Positions 1-7,084 of a stretch of DNA of 15,423 bases are shown piece after piece. This stretch comes from Promethearchaeota archaeon (GTDB lineage Archaea; Asgardarchaeota; Lokiarchaeia; Sigynarchaeales; SOKP01): contig SDNN01000053.1 of NCBI GenBank assembly GCA_004524425.1, positions 1-15,423 on the forward strand, given 5' to 3'. The notes under the pieces are model-generated. The model was not told the DNA's origin. It made no database searches and worked only from the letters and a program-made list of their open reading frames with translations. Within the stretch, counting starts at the first letter, position 1, and each line of letters begins with the position of its first letter. The position numbers were made by a program, and so were the translations under genes.

Positions 1-1
1 C

Positions 2-91
2 CCGTCATCATTTCTAATTCCTATTTTGACGTCGTTGGCAGACTTCTTAACACCCTTAATTTTGATAATTCTAATAATAATATTTATATAA
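2..91 (+). CDS. C-terminal end of an MgtE/SLC41-like cation permease (5' partial)
   Basis: An open frame enters from the left edge and stops at TAA 89-91, leaving 29 residues. They begin PSSFLIPILTSLADF and continue as an unbroken hydrophobic helix rich in Leu and Ile to the last residue. The pattern Pro-x3-Thr-Ser-Leu-Ala-Asp followed by a terminal helix resembles the last helix of MgtE-type divalent-cation permeases, where a conserved Asp follows a Thr/Ser pair. Archaeal MgtE-like permeases are often encoded beside PhoU/TrkA-C proteins, and such a protein starts 37 bases downstream, so the context agrees. The other two plus frames are also open for part of this stretch, but only this one gives a membrane helix. 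The family assignment rests on a very short fragment plus gene order and is inference. Confidence 0.5.
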   Translation, partial: PSSFLIPILTSLADFLTPLILIILIIIFI

Positions 92-128
92 TTATAAAAA
101 ATTGAACATTATGAGTGAATAAAACTAA

Positions 129-1388
129 ATGATGCGTAAAAGGAAGAAATTTAAATACAAGCCCCTTTCAGTTAAAGATATTATTAGAGAAATGAAACAG
201 AATATAGATTTAATGATTGATCTCGCCTACAGCGCTATTAAATTTGGAAGCAAGGAGATTGCAGATGAAGTATACAAATTGGAAAATCGAATTCATGAAT
301 TGACTTACTTATTGAATTTTCAAATAATTCAAACTAATGCTGGTGGTGCTAATGAAGCGAAAAAATTGGAACCAATCGTAGTTATGGGATATTCAATTGA
401 TAAAATTTCAGATGCCCTTTCGGACATTGCAAGAGTTGTGTACATTAATAGTGATATCAGAGATTTTACTCAACTTTTCTGGGAATATGTACCTGAACCC
501 ATTATTAAAATACGTGTAAATTCAGGTTGTGAATTCATAGAAAAAAATAGAAGAGAGATTCATTTCAGATCTAAACACGGTGTAGACTTAATTGCCATCA
601 ATCGAGATGACAGATGGTTATTTAGCAAAGATGAGATGATCAAAAAAGATGATATTCTCATTATTAAAGGAGAAATTGAACCAATCTTGGAAGTTAAAAA
701 TCTTTGCTGTGATGAGGAGCCAATCTCTTTTGAGATAGAAAAAAGTAGCAAAGAGCCGGATTTTGATCTTGATGATCCTCAAATAAGAGATTATCTAACT
801 GAATTAAAGAAGACCTATATACAAATAACAGATATATCGGAAACGATGATTGAATTAGCATTAGCGGCATTATTTTTTAATAATTATGAGTTAGCAGAAG
901 ACATTCTCGAAATGGAGGAATTAATGGATGGATTAAACATATCCTTTGAAAAAGATTTATTATACTTTGCTCATTTAGTAGAGAATCCACGGAATCTCAC
1001 CGGGATTATGAGAATAATCTTTTCATGTGAATTGATTGCTGATGCTGCCGAAAACATAGCTGAGAATATAATTAAAGGATTTGAAGCGCATAGAATACTT
1101 CAACAAGCAATAAGAGAGACATCAGAAATAGTTGTAAGGGAAAAATTATCTGAAGATTCATTCTTTCGAGGAAAGTCTTATCAAGAATTACAAGATCCTC
1201 GTTATAAAAGAGGTTTTCATATTATTGCGTTGAAACGACAAGAGAAATGGATATATAGTTTTAAACCAGATTTTATTTTTGAAATAGGCGATCTTTTAAT
1301 TGGTCTTGGGCCTAAGGAGACTGTAGATCAATGGCGTAGATGTGTAAATCCCGAAAAATATAAAGAACAAGAAAAAAAGGAGAGTTAA
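129..1388 (+). CDS. PhoU/RCK_C (TrkA-C) duplicated-domain regulatory protein, probable ion-permease regulator
   Basis: Soluble 419-residue protein built as a tandem duplication. A PhoU-like helical domain (about 12-110) is followed by an RCK_C/TrkA-C domain (about 120-195). A second PhoU-like helical domain (about 220-325) is followed by a second RCK_C domain (about 330-410). The RCK_C repeats show the usual strand pattern: 'GVDLIAINRDDRWLF' with 'IKKDDILIIKG', and 'GFHIIALKRQEKWIY' with 'FEIGDLLIGLGP'. The RCK_C fold binds ligands and controls K+ or divalent-cation transporters; PhoU bundles bind metals and partner membrane transporters. There is no membrane segment and no nucleotide-binding Rossmann domain, so it is not a complete TrkA. 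Its position just after an MgtE-like C-terminus suggests it gates or regulates that permease at the inner face of the membrane. Start: tandem ATGs at 129 and 132, no clear Shine-Dalgarno. Domain call is confident, partner is inferred. Confidence 0.85.
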   Translation: MMRKRKKFKYKPLSVKDIIREMKQNIDLMIDLAYSAIKFGSKEIADEVYKLENRIHELTYLLNFQIIQTNAGGANEAKKLEPIVVMGYSIDKISDALSDIARVVYINSDIRDFTQLFWEYVPEPIIKIRVNSGCEFIEKNRREIHFRSKHGVDLIAINRDDRWLFSKDEMIKKDDILIIKGEIEPILEVKNLCCDEEPISFEIEKSSKEPDFDLDDPQIRDYLTELKKTYIQITDISETMIELALAALFFNNYELAEDILEMEELMDGLNISFEKDLLYFAHLVENPRNLTGIMRIIFSCELIADAAENIAENIIKGFEAHRILQQAIRETSEIVVREKLSEDSFFRGKSYQELQDPRYKRGFHIIALKRQEKWIYSFKPDFIFEIGDLLIGLGPKETVDQWRRCVNPEKYKEQEKKES

Positions 1389-1390
1389 AC

Positions 1391-1978
1391 ATGAATGAAG
1401 CAAGAATTAAAGATTTATTTCTTAAAACAATGGTGGAAATTGCTGATAAAATTAAAGAAAATGAAGAAACTGTGGATACAGATAATATTTTAAATCTAAT
1501 TAACGCAATAATTCAAGTTAAAAATGATAAAGCAATGGTCTTCGTGTATGGCGCTGGTAGATCTGGCTTTATCGGGCGTTGTTTTGCTCAAAGATTAATG
1601 CATCTAGGGATAAAATCTTGTTTTATATCGGATGCTGTTACGCATCAATATTCTGAAGATGATTTGCTGATAATAATAAGCGGAAGTGGAGAGACTACAT
1701 CTTCCGTAGCCATAGCTAAAAAAGCAAATGAAATTGGAGGTAAGATAGCACTGTTAACTGGAAATTTAACTAGTTCAATCGGAAAATTGGCTCATTTCGT
1801 CATTAAAATTGAAGGAAAAAGTAAGGATAAGGCAATTTCACAGGAGACGCTAGCGCCTTATACAAGTTTATTTGATATTTCTGCGTTATCGGTCTTGGAT
1901 TCGATTGGGGGTGCGATCATGAAATTATTAGGAGTTACAGAGAGCGATATTGAAAAGAGACATGCTAGCATCGAGTAA
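1391..1978 (+). CDS. hxlB: 6-phospho-3-hexuloisomerase-like SIS-domain protein
   Basis: 195-residue single SIS (sugar isomerase) domain. Hexuloisomerase (PHI) interconverts 3-hexulose-6-phosphate and fructose-6-phosphate. In archaea, with hexulose-phosphate synthase, it makes ribulose-5-phosphate from fructose-6-phosphate or fixes formaldehyde. Family signatures are clear: GAGRSGFIGRCFAQRLMHLG (54-73), the phosphosugar Ser loop ISGSGETTS (96-104), and the C-terminal EKRHASIE with His191. Length fits the family (about 180-200). The loop before the last helix reads LAPYTSLFD (154-162), where characterised PHIs as I recall them have a P-M-G-T/S-x-F-E pattern, so Asp162 replaces the usual Glu. 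It starts two bases after the preceding stop, with GGAG eight bases upstream of ATG, so co-translation with the PhoU/RCK_C gene is likely. No hexulose-phosphate synthase gene is nearby. A different phosphosugar substrate cannot be excluded. Confidence 0.82.
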   Translation: MNEARIKDLFLKTMVEIADKIKENEETVDTDNILNLINAIIQVKNDKAMVFVYGAGRSGFIGRCFAQRLMHLGIKSCFISDAVTHQYSEDDLLIIISGSGETTSSVAIAKKANEIGGKIALLTGNLTSSIGKLAHFVIKIEGKSKDKAISQETLAPYTSLFDISALSVLDSIGGAIMKLLGVTESDIEKRHASIE

Positions 1979-1989
1979 TATAATTAAAA

Positions 1990-1995
1990 TTTTTT
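1990..1995 (+). terminator. Weak poly-T terminator candidate after the hexuloisomerase gene
   Basis: A run of six T lies 11 bases after the TAA of the hexuloisomerase gene. Archaeal RNA polymerase terminates at U-tracts without needing a hairpin, so this could end the left operon. Six T is a weak signal. Confidence 0.3.
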
Positions 1996-2032
1996 AAAAA
2001 GGATCATCTAAACATGTTTCTTTGAATTGAAT

Positions 2033-2046
2033 GAAAAGATCTTTTC
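2033..2046. repeat. 14-bp perfect palindrome in the intergenic region
   Basis: GAAAAGATCTTTTC is a perfect palindrome in the 192-base gap between the hexuloisomerase and SET genes, about 125 bases before the SET start. The rest of this gap is AT-rich with no further structure that I can see. It could be a protein-binding site or chance in AT-rich DNA. Confidence 0.4.
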
Positions 2047-2170
2047 TAAATGGTTTTTAATAAAATGATTTATTGTTGCATCATGTTAATATAATATAAA
2101 TAAATATTTTATTTTAGCTAAGAAATCAAAATCACAATATAATCTTATTTAAATATATTGAATTCTGGAT

Positions 2171-2566
2171 ATGAGCGAACTAATTGAAGTTAAAAGAATT
2201 TCTTTAAAGAAAGGAAGAGGGGTAATCGCAAAAAAGGGGATTAATAAAGGAACTCTAATAGAGAAGGCCAATGTTTTATTAATACCTAATAAAGATTATG
2301 AAAAAATTCAAGACACGATATTACATGCATATACTTTTGAATGGCAAGATCCAAAATATGATGGCGAGTATGCTTGTGCAATTGCTTTGAGTATTTGTCA
2401 ATTCATTAATCATTCATATCATCCAAATGTGAAATATATTTATGATTATGAAAATGATACAATAGAATATTATGCAATAAAAAAAATCCAACCGGGCGAA
2501 GAATTAAGCGTAAATTACAATGGAAAAATTAGAGATAATGCACCCTTATGGTTCGAAATTGAATAA
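2171..2566 (+). CDS. Stand-alone SET-domain protein, putative protein-lysine methyltransferase
   Basis: 131-residue protein that is almost entirely a minimal SET domain, the fold that moves a methyl group from S-adenosylmethionine to a lysine side chain. Visible motifs in order: GRGVIAKKGINKGTLIE (15-31), the Gly-rich AdoMet-binding strand and turn; CQFINHSYHPNV (76-87), holding the Asn-His-Ser signature; and PGEELSVNYNG (108-118), with the catalytic-type Tyr116. The last motif has Asn-Tyr where eukaryotic SET proteins usually have Asp-Tyr, a variant seen in bacterial and archaeal members. There are no pre-SET or post-SET zinc cysteines, and the protein ends shortly after the fold with PLWFEIE. 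The substrate is unknown; archaeal chromatin or ribosomal proteins are possible. ATG start with no visible Shine-Dalgarno. It is flanked by AT-rich gaps of 192 and 195 bases, so it is probably monocistronic. Confidence 0.85.
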   Translation: MSELIEVKRISLKKGRGVIAKKGINKGTLIEKANVLLIPNKDYEKIQDTILHAYTFEWQDPKYDGEYACAIALSICQFINHSYHPNVKYIYDYENDTIEYYAIKKIQPGEELSVNYNGKIRDNAPLWFEIE

Positions 2567-2701
2567 TTCTTTCTCTAATCCTCCTTGATTTAACTTGGTG
2601 TTTAATTTATTTAATTATTTACCGTTTTAATGTTTCGAACTAATTTTCAAATCAACATGTTTTTTAATTAATTACATTATAATTTATTAAAAATACTTTT
2701 T

Positions 2702-2723
2702 TGTAGAACGAGCGCAGTCTACA
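2702..2723. promoter_or_regulatory. Inverted repeat upstream of the histidine kinase gene
   Basis: TGTAGA and TCTACA form six-base inverted arms around a ten-base centre (ACGAGCGCAG). The centre is richer in G+C than the surrounding AT-rich gap. The site lies about 40-60 bases before the kinase start, and just downstream of an AT-rich TATA-like stretch at about 2675-2692. It could be an operator at the transcription start or a small stem-loop in the leader. No regulator is known for it. Confidence 0.3.
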
Positions 2724-2761
2724 TTTTAAGTATTTGAAATGATAAAATCAAGCTGTTTATT

Positions 2762-5700
2762 TTGAATGAAAGTGTAGAACAAAAATATCAATTTTTGGTA
2801 AACAATATCTTAGATATTATAATTGAAATTGATTTAACTGGAAATTTTATCTACATTAGTCCTCAGTGTTTAGATGTTTTTGGATATTCTCAAAGAGAAC
2901 TTTTAGGAAAGAATGGTTTTGACTTCATCAATCCAGAGGATATATCGAGCATTAAACGAACAATATTAAATGCAATAAAAAGCAATAAACCAATTGCGAC
3001 TGAATTTAGAACAAAACATAAGGATGGCCATTATGTACACATTTCTGCAAAAGGTAATTTGGTAAATTGCAATGGAAAACAAACCATTATTGCCGTGGGC
3101 AGAGATATCACGAAACAAAAGCTAATGGAAAAAAAATTAAGAAAATCAGAAGACATTTTCAACCAAATCACGGATCAAACCTTTTTAGGATTTGCAATAT
3201 TTCAAGATTTTTATATAAAATATGCAAATACTGCATTTTCAGAAGCTATTGGATATGGTTTAGAAGAGGTCATAAATTGGAAGAAAGCTGAATTTTTAAA
3301 AATTATTCATCCAGACGACAGAGAGATTTTGTTTTCTTTGGCCCAAAAAGTATATTCAGGAGACAATGAAGCCTTGAATTCTTTCCAATTTCGCATGTTT
3401 AAGAAGTCAGGAGAAATCATATGGATTGAAGTACATAGTAAACCAATAATTTATAAAGGAAATAAAGCAGATTTAGCATTCATTCAAGATATTACAGAAA
3501 TGAAAAAAGCTGAAAAGCGAATAAAAGAATCTGAACAAAACTATAAACTCATAACTGAAAACTCTAATGATTTAATATGTGTTATTAACAATAAGTTTAA
3601 AATAGAATATGTTAATGAAAATACCCATTTAAAATTATTAGGATACAAGAAGGAGGAGTTAATCGGAAAGTATGCATCAATATTAAGATTTCCTGAAGAA
3701 TTCGAAAACATGAATGATTTAATAAAAACTACCATTAAAAATGGGGAAGCTAACCAAGAAGGAAGGCTTAGACAAAAAAATGGACCCTGGAGATGGTTCG
3801 ATATTAGAGCTAAATTATATAAAGATCAAAATGAAAAATGGAAAGGCTTAGTAATTTCAAGGGATATATCAAAACGAAAAGAATCAGAGCAGAAATTAAG
3901 AGAATCGGAGGAGAGATATCGATTAATTACCGAGCATGCTAATGACTTAATTGATGTGCTTAATGAAAAGTTCCGTTATGAATATATTAATGAAGCAACT
4001 CATAAAAGAGTACTAGGTTATTCAAAAGAGGATATGTTAGGAAAATTCGCAGGAAATTTCGTTCATCCCGATGAACTGGAAGATATCGTAATAAAACTGA
4101 AAGATGGTTTTGTCAAAGGTGTAGAGACAACAGAATGTAGAATTAAAAAAAAAGATGGAACATACATTTGGTATGAGTCAAATGGAAAGATTTTTGAAGA
4201 TAGAACCGGAATGAAAAAAGCTCTTATAATTTCAAGAGATATAACAGACCGCAAAATAGCCGAAAAAAAATTAGAGGAATCTGAACAAAAATATCGCTTA
4301 ATTTCTGAAAATGCAAATGATTTAATTGCCATACTTAATCCTGAATATAAACATGAATTTATCAATGAACAGACTTATAAAAAATTGCTTGGTTATTCTA
4401 ATGAGGACATGCTAGGAAAAAGGAAATGGGAAATCATACATCCAGATGATCTTCAAAAGAGTATAGAAGCATTAAAAATGGGTTTTGAAACCGGAGAAGG
4501 GATAATCGAAGCACGACTTAAACATAAAAATGGTCATTATATTTGGTTTGAGTTTAATGGGCAAAAGTATCTTGACTATAAAGGTAATATTAAAGGGTTG
4601 CTTATCATACGAGATATTTCAGATCGTAAATCTGCGGAACAAAAACTAAAGAAATCAGAAGAAAAATATCGAGGTTTGTTCAATTCTATTAAAGATGGCA
4701 TAGGATTAACAGATTTAGATGGCAAGATAATTGATTGCAATCAATCTTTCTTAGAAATGCTTGGTTATGAGAAGAATCAAGTTACAAATTTGACTTATGA
4801 ACAAATAACTCCTAAAAAATGGCATGCTAAAGAATCTGAAATTTTAAATGATCAGGTATTAATGAGAGGATATTCTGAAGAGTATGAAAAAGAATATATT
4901 CGCAAGGATGGCAGTATCTTTCCTATCCGTCTTAGAACGTGGTTACTAAGGGATAATAATGATAATCCAACCGGATTCTGGGCAATTATAAGAAACATCA
5001 CGGAACAAAAAGAAGCAGAAATGAAATTAAAAGAATCGGAAGAGAGATACCGAAATTTATATGAAAACATCGCTGGGGGCACAATCATTATAGGTGATGA
5101 TTATAAAATTAAAGATGTAAACGAACGCACCTGTCAAATTACAAGGTATAGCAAAAAAGAATTGATTGGACAATCATGTGATATGTTATGTCCAAAAGGA
5201 TCGATTTCTAGAAGTTGTCCTATAAGGGGAGAAGGTAAGGAGGGATTCAGAGGAATGGACACTACTATAAGATGTAAAGATAATCACGAGAATCCTATTT
5301 TAAAAAATGCTAAGAAGATCAATTTGGAAGGAAAACCTTACATTCTGGAAAATTTTCAAGATATTAGTGAACGTAAATTAGCAGAACAAAGATTAAAACA
5401 ATCCGAAGAAAAATTCAGGCATTTGTTTGAAAACTCTCCTTTTTCCATTATATTATTCGATCAAGACGGTGTGATCATTGATTGTAATTCAGCTACAGAG
5501 AAGATATTTGCAATAAATCGAGAAGAATTAATGGGTCAGAATTACTTAAAACTCGCAGCAAGTACTCCAGAAAATCAGCTTCAATTAAGAGAAAGATTCG
5601 ACAATTTAATAAAAGGACATCAAATTGAAGCAAAGGATTTTAAATTTATTAAAAAGGATGGAAACACAATATGGATTAATACTAGAATTTCTACGATCAA

Positions 5701-6985
5701 TTTTGGTGAGGAAATGCTTTTCTATGCCATCTTACAAGACATTACAGAAAAAAAAATCTTGGAAAATTTAATGTTTGAATTAAACCAGAATTTCTTTCAC
5801 TTCACAACTGATTTCAAAAAAAACATTGAATTATTAGTCCAAACAGTCAATAATTTATCCAATGGAATCATGGTCATATATGCTAGAAAATTATCACAAA
5901 AAGATAAGGAAGTGGTTCAAGTCATTTCAAGTAAAAATGAAGTTTTTGAATGCGATGTGAAGGATTTTAAAGAACGATTTTTTATTAATGAAATTTTTGA
6001 ACAAGATCACGAGATCCCTCATATTTTTTCCGATCTAGATAAAGATCATTATACAAGCCTAGATCCTATAATCAGCAAATATGATATAAAAGGAGGATAT
6101 GGAAAAATAATTCGGAATCTAGATGATTTTAAAAGTCTTATTTGTATTTTATACCAACAAAATCCCATAATAAACTATGAGGAGCAATTAATACTCTTGC
6201 TAGTGAGTGATGCCATAGCCATTGAAGAGCAAAGATGGAAATTATATGAAAAACTAGAGGAACAAAACGTAAAGTTGAGCGAGATTGATGAAATAAAATC
6301 TGAATTTTTACGCCGCATATCTCATGAATTAAAAACCCCCCTGATTTCAATTAAAGGGTATTCTGACCTTCTATTAGAGCTAAACAGAAAAGAATTCGAT
6401 ATTGATACCATATCAATGTTAGATGAGATAAAAAATGGATGTTCAAGACTAGAAAATCTTATAAGTGAACTCTTAAAAACTTCTCAATTGGATTCTGGTC
6501 AAATAGAACTTGAAACCTCCCTGGAAAATCTCTCGTTTCTGATAAAATTTACCACGAGAGAACTAGGTGGTCTTGCTAAAACAAGAAACCAAATCATCAA
6601 ATTAAACATTCATGAGAATCTATTAACAAGATTTGAAAAAGAAAGGATCCATGAAGTATTAAGTAATTTAATTTCTAATGCTATAAAATACACACCTCCT
6701 TATGGAATGATAACCATTAGTTCTGAAATAAGAGAGGGTTTTTATATCGTGTCTGTTAAAGATAACGGAATTGGCTTTACTGAAGAGGAGAAGAAAAAAG
6801 TTTTCAAACAATTTGGGAAAATCGAACATTACGGTAAAGGATCATATCTTTCAACCGGAGGAACCGGACTGGGATTATACATTTCAAAAAAAATTATTGA
6901 ATTGCACGGTGGAAAAATATGGATGGAGTCCGATGGACGTAATAAAGGATCTACTTTCTATATATCGCTTCCAATAATAAATTAA
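2762..6985 (+). CDS. Large soluble sensor histidine kinase with eight PAS domains and a GAF-like domain
   Basis: 1407 residues with no membrane segment, so a cytosolic sensor. Eight PAS (PAC-containing) domains lie at about 1-125, 128-258, 260-383, 385-509, 511-634, 636-760, 762-882 and 884-1000. Most end in the 'RDIT/S-x-R/K' PAC signature and a short coiled linker of the type 'KLKESEERY'. A GAF-like region follows (about 1010-1165). HisKA comes next, with phospho-acceptor His1188 in RRISHELKTPLISIKGY. The HATPase_c domain has the N box around Asn1306 (SNLISNAIKYTPP), G1 at 1334 (DNGIGF) and G2 at 1366-1371 (GGTGLG), so the kinase core looks intact. There is no receiver domain and no response regulator gene beside it, so it is an orphan. 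PAS7 carries Cys791, 806, 810, 819 and 838. The start is TTG 2762, because the frame closes upstream at TGA 2735-2737 and PAS1 begins at once; no Shine-Dalgarno is visible. Ligands are unknown. Confidence 0.92.
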   Translation: MNESVEQKYQFLVNNILDIIIEIDLTGNFIYISPQCLDVFGYSQRELLGKNGFDFINPEDISSIKRTILNAIKSNKPIATEFRTKHKDGHYVHISAKGNLVNCNGKQTIIAVGRDITKQKLMEKKLRKSEDIFNQITDQTFLGFAIFQDFYIKYANTAFSEAIGYGLEEVINWKKAEFLKIIHPDDREILFSLAQKVYSGDNEALNSFQFRMFKKSGEIIWIEVHSKPIIYKGNKADLAFIQDITEMKKAEKRIKESEQNYKLITENSNDLICVINNKFKIEYVNENTHLKLLGYKKEELIGKYASILRFPEEFENMNDLIKTTIKNGEANQEGRLRQKNGPWRWFDIRAKLYKDQNEKWKGLVISRDISKRKESEQKLRESEERYRLITEHANDLIDVLNEKFRYEYINEATHKRVLGYSKEDMLGKFAGNFVHPDELEDIVIKLKDGFVKGVETTECRIKKKDGTYIWYESNGKIFEDRTGMKKALIISRDITDRKIAEKKLEESEQKYRLISENANDLIAILNPEYKHEFINEQTYKKLLGYSNEDMLGKRKWEIIHPDDLQKSIEALKMGFETGEGIIEARLKHKNGHYIWFEFNGQKYLDYKGNIKGLLIIRDISDRKSAEQKLKKSEEKYRGLFNSIKDGIGLTDLDGKIIDCNQSFLEMLGYEKNQVTNLTYEQITPKKWHAKESEILNDQVLMRGYSEEYEKEYIRKDGSIFPIRLRTWLLRDNNDNPTGFWAIIRNITEQKEAEMKLKESEERYRNLYENIAGGTIIIGDDYKIKDVNERTCQITRYSKKELIGQSCDMLCPKGSISRSCPIRGEGKEGFRGMDTTIRCKDNHENPILKNAKKINLEGKPYILENFQDISERKLAEQRLKQSEEKFRHLFENSPFSIILFDQDGVIIDCNSATEKIFAINREELMGQNYLKLAASTPENQLQLRERFDNLIKGHQIEAKDFKFIKKDGNTIWINTRISTINFGEEMLFYAILQDITEKKILENLMFELNQNFFHFTTDFKKNIELLVQTVNNLSNGIMVIYARKLSQKDKEVVQVISSKNEVFECDVKDFKERFFINEIFEQDHEIPHIFSDLDKDHYTSLDPIISKYDIKGGYGKIIRNLDDFKSLICILYQQNPIINYEEQLILLLVSDAIAIEEQRWKLYEKLEEQNVKLSEIDEIKSEFLRRISHELKTPLISIKGYSDLLLELNRKEFDIDTISMLDEIKNGCSRLENLISELLKTSQLDSGQIELETSLENLSFLIKFTTRELGGLAKTRNQIIKLNIHENLLTRFEKERIHEVLSNLISNAIKYTPPYGMITISSEIREGFYIVSVKDNGIGFTEEEKKKVFKQFGKIEHYGKGSYLSTGGTGLGLYISKKIIELHGGKIWMESDGRNKGSTFYISLPIIN

Positions 6986-7020
6986 TCATGAATTGCGGAA
7001 GAAATTTAGGACTTTACTAA

Positions 7021-7031
7021 TTTTTATTTTT
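7021..7031 (+). terminator. Poly-T terminator after the histidine kinase gene
   Basis: TTTTTATTTTT begins 36 bases after the kinase TAA, in the 99-base gap between this gene and the convergent endonuclease IV gene. It fits the archaeal U-tract type of terminator. Confidence 0.45.
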
Positions 7032-7084
7032 AGTTTGAAAGTAAGAAAGGTTCCCTTTGAAGACCGCTAATGAACCACAATTCT

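Noticed and set aside
1..105. Alternative readings of the left edge: plus frame 1 open to a TGA at about 105, and a minus-strand frame beginning near 60 and running off the edge
   Set aside because: Neither gives a recognisable protein, and the minus frame has no ATG, GTG or TTG start. The frame ending at 91 gives a clean membrane helix and fits the downstream PhoU/RCK_C neighbour.
2567..2761. Gap between the SET and kinase genes, considered for a riboswitch or tRNA
   Set aside because: Apart from the short inverted repeat at 2702-2723 and the mini-ORF, it is T/A-rich without paired G+C-rich stems.
4063..4365. Minus-strand open frame of 100 codons inside the kinase gene
   Set aside because: It lies opposite a well-supported kinase coding region, its Ser/Phe-rich composition is the usual complement of Lys/Glu-rich coding sequence, and it has no recognisable motif.
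3500..5400. Repeated short sequences of the type aaattaaaagaatcggaagag spaced about 375 bases apart, considered as a repeat array
   Set aside because: They encode the coiled linkers between PAS domains and diverge as coding sequence does; they are not a CRISPR or intergenic repeat.
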